Source: Euonymus europaeus
Taxonomy: Eukaryota; Streptophyta; Magnoliopsida; Celastrales; Celastraceae
Assembly: GCA_963580455.1 (NCBI GenBank)
Contig: OY756967.1
Span: 4,796,501 to 4,860,500 of the forward strand
Length of the DNA stretch: 64,000 nucleotides
Direction of reading: 5' to 3'
The notes beneath the pieces were generated by a model. The model worked only from the letters and a program-made list of their open reading frames with translations, ran no database searches and had not been told where the DNA came from. Below are positions 58,631 through 64,000 of the stretch, piece after piece. Both the position numbers and the translations under genes were made by a program. Each line of letters opens with the position of its first letter. The stretch's first letter is position 1.

Positions 58631-60721
58631 CGGCAAAAAAAAATATATTTAGTACCTCAAGTATACTATTAGTTCATTTTCGTCCCTAATTGTTTTTCTC
58701 TCTTACATGATAAATCCATGTGAATTTTTTTCATGATGTGGCAAAAGAGTGGCATCCACGTGGCCACTAATAGATAGGGTGACATAATTTGCCTTAAATT
58801 CCCAATTGTTGTCCTAATTCCCTCACTTCTCCTTGTTGCCTTCCTTCATTCACGAGAACGCTGCTCACGTCCTTTTTCCTCCTCTGTTGAGAACACTGAT
58901 CCCTTATTTGAACTATTGTGATTCACAAGTTATGCGTTTTCTCCTTTGATGGCGATTCCTAGAATACATGTTGTTTGAAGGTTTGTACAATGACGAAGAC
59001 ATGTGCGGGAAAACGTCAAGCAGCCAATGTGTTGGAATTTGATGATGAATTGTGTGACTTTTATAATCTTAAAGATTGAAAGTTCACCCTTTTAATATTT
59101 TAGGGACATATCGTTCAAATATTCAATAGTTTTCCAAGTAGGAAATCTCTAACGTGCCAAATGTGTGTCACATATAATTTTTCGGGTGATAAACCAATTT
59201 TAGAGACAAAAGAGGTACTTGGCAATAACTGAGAGACAATTTGAAGAGAAAAAAAAATTTAGGGATGAAAATGAAATTATGAATATAATTTAGAAACTAA
59301 AAATGTATATTTTTGCCCTTGTTTTTGGTCTCTACACTCAAATACCATTTTCTTTATAATTTATAAAAGAACAATAATTACAGGTATTCTGCTACAATAA
59401 GTCTAATCCAGTATAATATTAAAATAGGTATCAACCAATAGATTAGATTCCTCAATTAAAAGTTATATTTCATTAGGTTGAAATTTGTGGGTTTTATTAG
59501 CATCCAATCCGGTCAAAGCACTAGACATCGTACCGCCCATTCCAATGGACGATATGTGGACGTTGACTTGATCAATATCGATAAATAATTTTCAAAATTT
59601 TATTAGGAAAAAGATATGAGAAAAATGGGTATGGTAATTTAGTTTACTATTAATGGAAAACTTAACAAAACGATTGCAATAATTTTTTTCTTAATTTTTT
59701 CCATTCTTTTATCGATGGATTAATGATGAATTTTTTTTTCAACAAATTACATATATTTTTTTTTTTGTTGACGGATTACAGGTGAAATTTATTTTTTAAT
59801 ATTTTTGGTCGACAAAAATTATTTTTTAATATTTTTGGTCGACAAAAATTATTTTTTAAATTTTTTGTCGACGGATTACTGATGAAAAAAATCCATCGGT
59901 AATTACTAACGAATTTTTTTCATTGGTATTTAGATTACATACGACTTTTTAACAACATAAATTCCCTATTGGTAATCAATATTATCGATATATATTACTG
60001 ACAAAAAATTATGTAGATAATTCGTGAATTTCTTGTTGTGAGATAAACGATTTCAAATTATTAATTGAGGCAATATAGATATTTATGCATTTTTTTAATA
60101 GTGGAGATTAAAACATTTAATCTAATGATAGAGAGATAGATTATTTTGGTACCGTTGTTTTGTAGTTCAGACCGTTTCCAACTAATATTTCAACAAGCCT
60201 TTGAAATACTTATTCCAATAAATTCCTCTTTCTCAAAAACCCTAAATTAAAATGAATCAAACAAAGCAATAAAATGACAGATCAAGAAGCCGAGATATGG
60301 TAGGAGGAGGATGGCACAGATGAATGTTGTCTGGGTGGCACCTTCTATTGTAGCAAAATAGAACGTCGTTGATTGTGTAAACCACCACCCTTTAGCCAAA
60401 AGTCTCTGTCACAATATTCTCCAATTCCTTCCTTCTCTTTCAATCAGCTAACAATTATGGTTGCATTGATGATTTCGATCGCTTCTTCGTGTCTTGACAA
60501 GTTGGCCTTGGTCGAGGAAGAGATAAGAGAGACACTTTCCTGAGGGATACTCATGGAAGAATAGGGTTTTTTTTTCCTGAGTTTGTGTGTCCAATGTGTA
60601 CACAAATATGACAAGTGCAATGTCAATTACATCAAGTAGGATGAAATTAGGGAAAAAGGGGGTTTAGAAACGAAAATGAAATCACGTGTATAGTTGAGGT
60701 ACTAAAAGTTATATTTAGCCG
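58631..60721. mobile_element. Nest of old DNA transposons with MULE-type inverted ends
   Basis: The left end CGGCAAAAAAAAATATATTT.. AGTACCTCAAG.. CATTTTCGTCCCTAA is matched in inverse orientation twice: at about 59220-59322 (ending TTTTTGCCC) and at about 60640-60721 (ending TATATTTAGCCG). The TAGTACCTCAA and TTCATTTTCGTC words are typical of plant MULE ends. No matching 9-bp target duplication was found, so limits are approximate. A CACTA-like fragment is nested inside. Confidence 0.45.
59740..60040 (-). mobile_element. CACTA-type terminal fragment with subterminal repeats
   Basis: On the minus strand the end reads CACAACAAGAAATTCACGA, close to the CACTACAAGAAA ends of plant CACTA elements. 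Inside are GTCGACGGATTAC and TACCGATGG motifs in both orientations, plus three copies of a ~30-bp AT unit (59760-59860, TTTTTGGTCGACAAAAATTA). The other end is missing. Confidence 0.5.
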
Positions 60722-60856
60722 ATCATAATGTGAATGCTATGAAGCATAGTTGTCTACATAGAAAATTGAATATAGATTATAGTGTGTGTAAGCAGTTGAG
60801 TGCCAACAGAAAACTAGATTTGAGAACTTAAATTCAGCAAATTTGTTAAAGAAAAA

Positions 60857-61341
60857 CTAGAGCAGCTTTTTCCTCTCGAAGAATGTCTTCAGATACCATA
60901 ATTGCAAACCCGCTACTGACAAACAAATCATGAGTGAAAGGAAACTGAGGCCAGCCATTTTGGTGTTTGTTGATCTATTAAGTTCTTGCATTTCTACCTC
61001 CCTGAAACACCAACAGATTGAAAGAACAAGAAACATCAAGTTTGGCCAGACTAAAGAATCATCATATCTGATGCAAGAGGAATATGCCATAGCATAACAT
61101 TAATACCATAATCGATTAAACCCCGTGACTCTGAGGTCGATGATTCTTAAGCAAATCTTTTACATACGCAAAATGTAGAATGGTATAAGTAGAGAAGTTT
61201 CTCAATTTTACTGAACAAAACATGAAGCTGGAATATGTACATGATGTTGTTACCAGACTCATACCTCTCACGGAGATAAAACATCTCATCATGAATGGAA
61301 AGTACCGTGTCATACAATTTCTTCAACTCGAGCTCCATTCC
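60857..61341 (-). CDS. p24-delta family ER-Golgi cargo receptor, C-terminal two exons
   Basis: Minus-strand exons 61341-61265 (GMELELKKLYDTVLSIHDEM.. FYLRER) and 61001-60857 (EVEMQELNRSTNTKMAGLSF.. ending FFERKKLL, TAG). They join in frame. This is the coiled-coil, single membrane helix and cytosolic tail of a p24-delta protein. FF plus KK at positions -3/-4 is the COPII/COPI sorting signal. Upstream exons (signal peptide, GOLD domain) are not found between 61342 and 64000, so they are either beyond the window behind an intron of more than 2.6 kb that holds a hAT element, or lost. Confidence 0.85.
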
Positions 61342-61512
61342 CTAACACGAAGGATGCAATATGTATCAGTAAAAAAAGCTGACACCTTCAAAAACTTTCT
61401 TAAATTTATTGGAAGAGAATATTATAAATTTCAAGATTCTGAAAAAAAAAACTACACCCATATATTAACATTGAGCCTTAAGCCAATCTTAAAGCTTGAT
61501 GTTAGGAACAAT

Positions 61513-63131
61513 CAATGTTTTAAAAGGCGTTCGGGGCGCACGCCCCGAGGCGAGGCGAGGCGGCCGGAAGCCTCAGTGCTTCCGCCCCGCATATGTCGCA
61601 AGAGGCTTCCGCCTCTGTGTGCAGAGGCGGAAGCCTCTGTAAGCCTTTCGCCTCTGTAACAGAGGCGAAAGCGCCTCTGTTACAGAGACGAAAGCGAGAA
61701 GAAATACCAAATGGTATTTTTTTTCAAAACAACAGAACCCAAAACGATGTCGTTTTGGGTTCTGTTTATTTTTTTTTAAAAGAGTTGGCCCAAAACGACG
61801 TCGTTTTGGGCCAACAGTTACAAAACCCTGAATTTCTTATTCTTTCGTATCTGTGCTGCTGCCGTGCTGTGCTGCTGCCGTGCTGCGTGATATCTCCCAT
61901 CTACTGCGTGCCGTCTCAATCTCTACCGTCTCAGTAAGTCAGTATCTCACTCGGATTTTCCAGCTTAATGCAGTAATTAGGAGGTACATTTTTCTTTCTA
62001 TCATTTCTTGCCGGTATGCAATCGCATGAACAGTGGAGCTGGGGAGCCAAATCAGCCAATAGTTCTTGCATTTGTGCACCAGTATACAAGTAGTCAGTAC
62101 CATTCAAATCTTACAGTTTATTTGATAACGATCATTATACATCTAACATCACTTGTAATTTTAAATTGATTTGAAGTAATATTGTTGCTGAGATTGAACA
62201 TTATCTCTAACACTCTCCAAAACTTGCTGTATCATCTAAACAATCATATGCTAAGTTGCTAACTGTTTGTGGCTTATTTGGAATTAATTCATTTCATTTT
62301 CTGTTTGTGGCTTTTTTTTGTCAATTCATTCCATATTTTTGTAATCTAATTGATGCTACTGATTTAATTGTTTACATTATTTTGTTTTTACCCTTTTATT
62401 GCATGAACTTATTTTGTTTAGTTTATACTTTATTGTTAGTTGGCTCACTTGGCTGAACTGAATATGGTGGGACAAGCAAAAGGAAAAAGAAAAATCCAAG
62501 TCAAATGGATTCAAGAGCCAAGAAGAGCAAAGGTTAGTGTGAAATATATAGTTTATATTTATGTTACTCATTTACTACTTACTAATTTTAATTTATCAAT
62601 GCTTATTAATTTAGGGAAGTATAAAGGAAAAGAGCTACTCATTCAAGAGGAGGAAGAAGATGAATTTCAAGAAGCTAGTAGTGATGATTTAGATGAGTTG
62701 GATGGTCTACCAATTCGATTTATGGATGACTCCTTAGATGATCCAACTAGTGATGATGAGTATTCCATGGATGAGGATGAATGATGATGACTATTGAACT
62801 CTTTGATTTATTTGTGTGATTTGATTTATTTTTCTTTGGTTTGTATTAAACTTCTAAACTATGAACTATTTTTGCTTTGGTTTATTTTAAACTCTTTTTG
62901 CTTTGATGTCTTTTGACATTATTTGATGATGGATCATGATGAGACTTGTTGATTATTGTTAGTTTCTTACTTGAAACTTTGTGAGTATTATTATTTATTA
63001 CTTATTGATTTATCTTGACTCTTGAATTTTTTATTCAATTCGAGGCTTATGCCTCGATACGCCTCGAGGCTTACGCCTCGCCTCATAGAAGGTGAGCGCC
63101 TCAATTCCCGAACCCGCCTTTTAAAACATTG
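61513..63131. mobile_element. hAT element, 1.6 kb, non-autonomous
   Basis: Perfect 17-bp inverted ends CAATGTTTTAAAAGGCG and an 8-bp target duplication GGAACAAT (61505-61512, 63132-63139), as for hAT (Tag1-like ends). Subterminal regions are packed with GCCTC/GAGGC words forming nested hairpins (left 61540-61690, right 63040-63100). Two 32-bp palindromes with AAAACGACGTCGTTTT cores lie at 61733-61764 and 61784-61815. No transposase domain. It lies upstream of the visible p24-delta exons, probably in its intron. Confidence 0.85.
62464..62784 (+). CDS. Small acidic ORF inside the hAT element, function unknown
   Basis: An open frame from ATG 62464 reads MVGQAKGKRKIQVKWIQEPR.., a hydrophobic AT-rich middle, then an acidic tail (ELLIQEEEEDEFQEASSDDL.. 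DDEYSMDEDE, stop). The basic start and acidic end look coding; the middle (62533-62614) may be an intron or chance frame. It could be the tail of a lost hAT protein. I do not recognise it. Confidence 0.3.
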   Translation: MVGQAKGKRKIQVKWIQEPRRAKVSVKYIVYIYVTHLLLTNFNLSMLINLGKYKGKELLIQEEEEDEFQEASSDDLDELDGLPIRFMDDSLDDPTSDDEYSMDEDE

Positions 63132-63139
63132 GGAACAAT

Positions 63140-64000
63140 ACCATAAAATATTGTGTTATCTTGTGCATTAAAGAATGTATAAATCCCTTATTTTTCTCAA
63201 ACGAAAGTAACCTTAGCTAATTCATTGCTAACCGACTCTTCCAATTAGCCTTTTGACATCACTATTCACTAGCACTTGTAGCCACAAATTATCATAGTAC
63301 CTTATTGAAAACAACACAAGGGTTTATTCATCTCCATTGCCCTTTTCATCTGGAGATCAAATGATTCCTTTGTAGGCCTTTCTTAGCTGAACACTTGTCG
63401 AGGTGTATGGAACGAACGGAAAAGGGCCAAAAGGAAAGCCAATAGATTGCCAAGTTTTATTTTCCAACTATATGATGGAGCCCATTCAACTAGTTAGAAA
63501 AGCTTCATGGAGCAAATCAAACCGGTCCAAATATCGGAAAACCAAGAGATTGCCAAGTTTGATTTCTAAATTAGCATATGTTAACCATATGATGGAGCCC
63601 ATTGCCATTCAACTAGTTAGAAAAGCTTCATGGAGTAAATCAAACCCGTCCAGTTATGCTTCTGTAATAGTATGACTGCATTCTAATGTATGAGAAGGGC
63701 TAACTAATAGATAGCAAAACTATATATAATATCTCAATTATCTGATCAATGAGGCCTTTTAGGTTAGAGAAACACAACTTCCAAATCTCAACGTGGGAGC
63801 TTGCCCCCTTTTTCTTGTGTTTTTTTATAAGCTGTCGACATTTATGAATTGTATTTTGCACAATCAAAGCAAACAAAAAATTATGCACTTCAATCCACAG
63901 TATGACAGTATCTGATTCCATTGACCTAAAAATAGGTTTTGTCTCCCAAAGTAGCCAAGCCCCATTTCATACAAAAACAATACAGTAACTTGGGAGCAAA
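63140..64000. other. Right edge: no gene recognised; contains a tandem duplication
   Basis: 63444-63665 holds two diverged copies of a ~117-bp unit (TGATGGAGCCCATT.. CAACTAGTTAGAAAAGCTTC) giving a chance repetitive frame. Probably p24-delta intron or intergenic sequence. Confidence 0.45.
63444..63665 (+). repeat. Imperfect ~117-bp tandem duplication
   Basis: AGATTGCCAAGTTT and GATGGAGCCCATT..CAACTAGTTAGAAAAGCTTC occur twice, 103-117 bp apart, with small indels. Confidence 0.8.

Overview
The window is nuclear DNA of a eudicot land plant. The genes have many introns with GT..AG borders, and their closest remembered relatives are Arabidopsis proteins (GNL1, VTI11/VTI13, PME31, HYP1/OSCA, RAP2.11/ERN). 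Gene space is mixed with Ty3/gypsy, Mutator, hAT, PIF/Harbinger, CACTA and Au-SINE sequences. The species cannot be named from the sequence.

Layout: 1-4.2 kb holds the 3' part of a DUF1336 (EDR2_C) gene (+). 5.3-6.5 kb holds an intron-free AP2/ERF regulator of the ERN/RAP2.11 type (-). 9.2-22.0 kb is one ten-exon OSCA/HYP1-type stress-gated channel gene (-). Its last intron carries a complete, very young Reina-like Ty3/gypsy chromovirus (9,866-15,109, antisense to the gene, 5-bp target duplication, LTRs differing at one base). 22.6-28.2 kb and 39.8-45.5 kb are two related Mutator-like elements, each with a perfect 9-bp target duplication. Their inverted arms are largely minisatellites built on a GTTGAGAA core, and their centres carry eroded ULP1-protease and MULE-transposase exons. 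Between them (34.15-38.88 kb) lies an intact GNL1-type ARF-GEF gene. 46.3-48.6 kb encodes a VTI1-type Qb-SNARE. 49.72 kb is tRNA-Ala(UGC), followed by a PIF/Harbinger-type element. 50.96-53.04 kb is a DUF1997 gene (-). 54.8-58.5 kb is a PME31-type pectinesterase (-). 58.6-60.7 kb is a nest of old DNA transposons. 60.86-61.34 kb holds the last two exons of a p24-delta cargo receptor (-), just downstream of a 1.6-kb hAT element with an 8-bp target duplication.

The host genes are not an operon. Three of them (GNL1, VTI1, p24-delta) act in ER-Golgi or post-Golgi membrane traffic, and PME31 acts on pectin. From memory, DUF1336, PME31, VTI13 and a p24 gene lie close together on Arabidopsis chromosome 3, which suggests conserved microsynteny. 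The most unusual structure is the pair of minisatellite-armed MULEs bracketing GNL1. Exon borders were read by eye from splice sites, reading-frame continuity and remembered homologues, not from transcripts.
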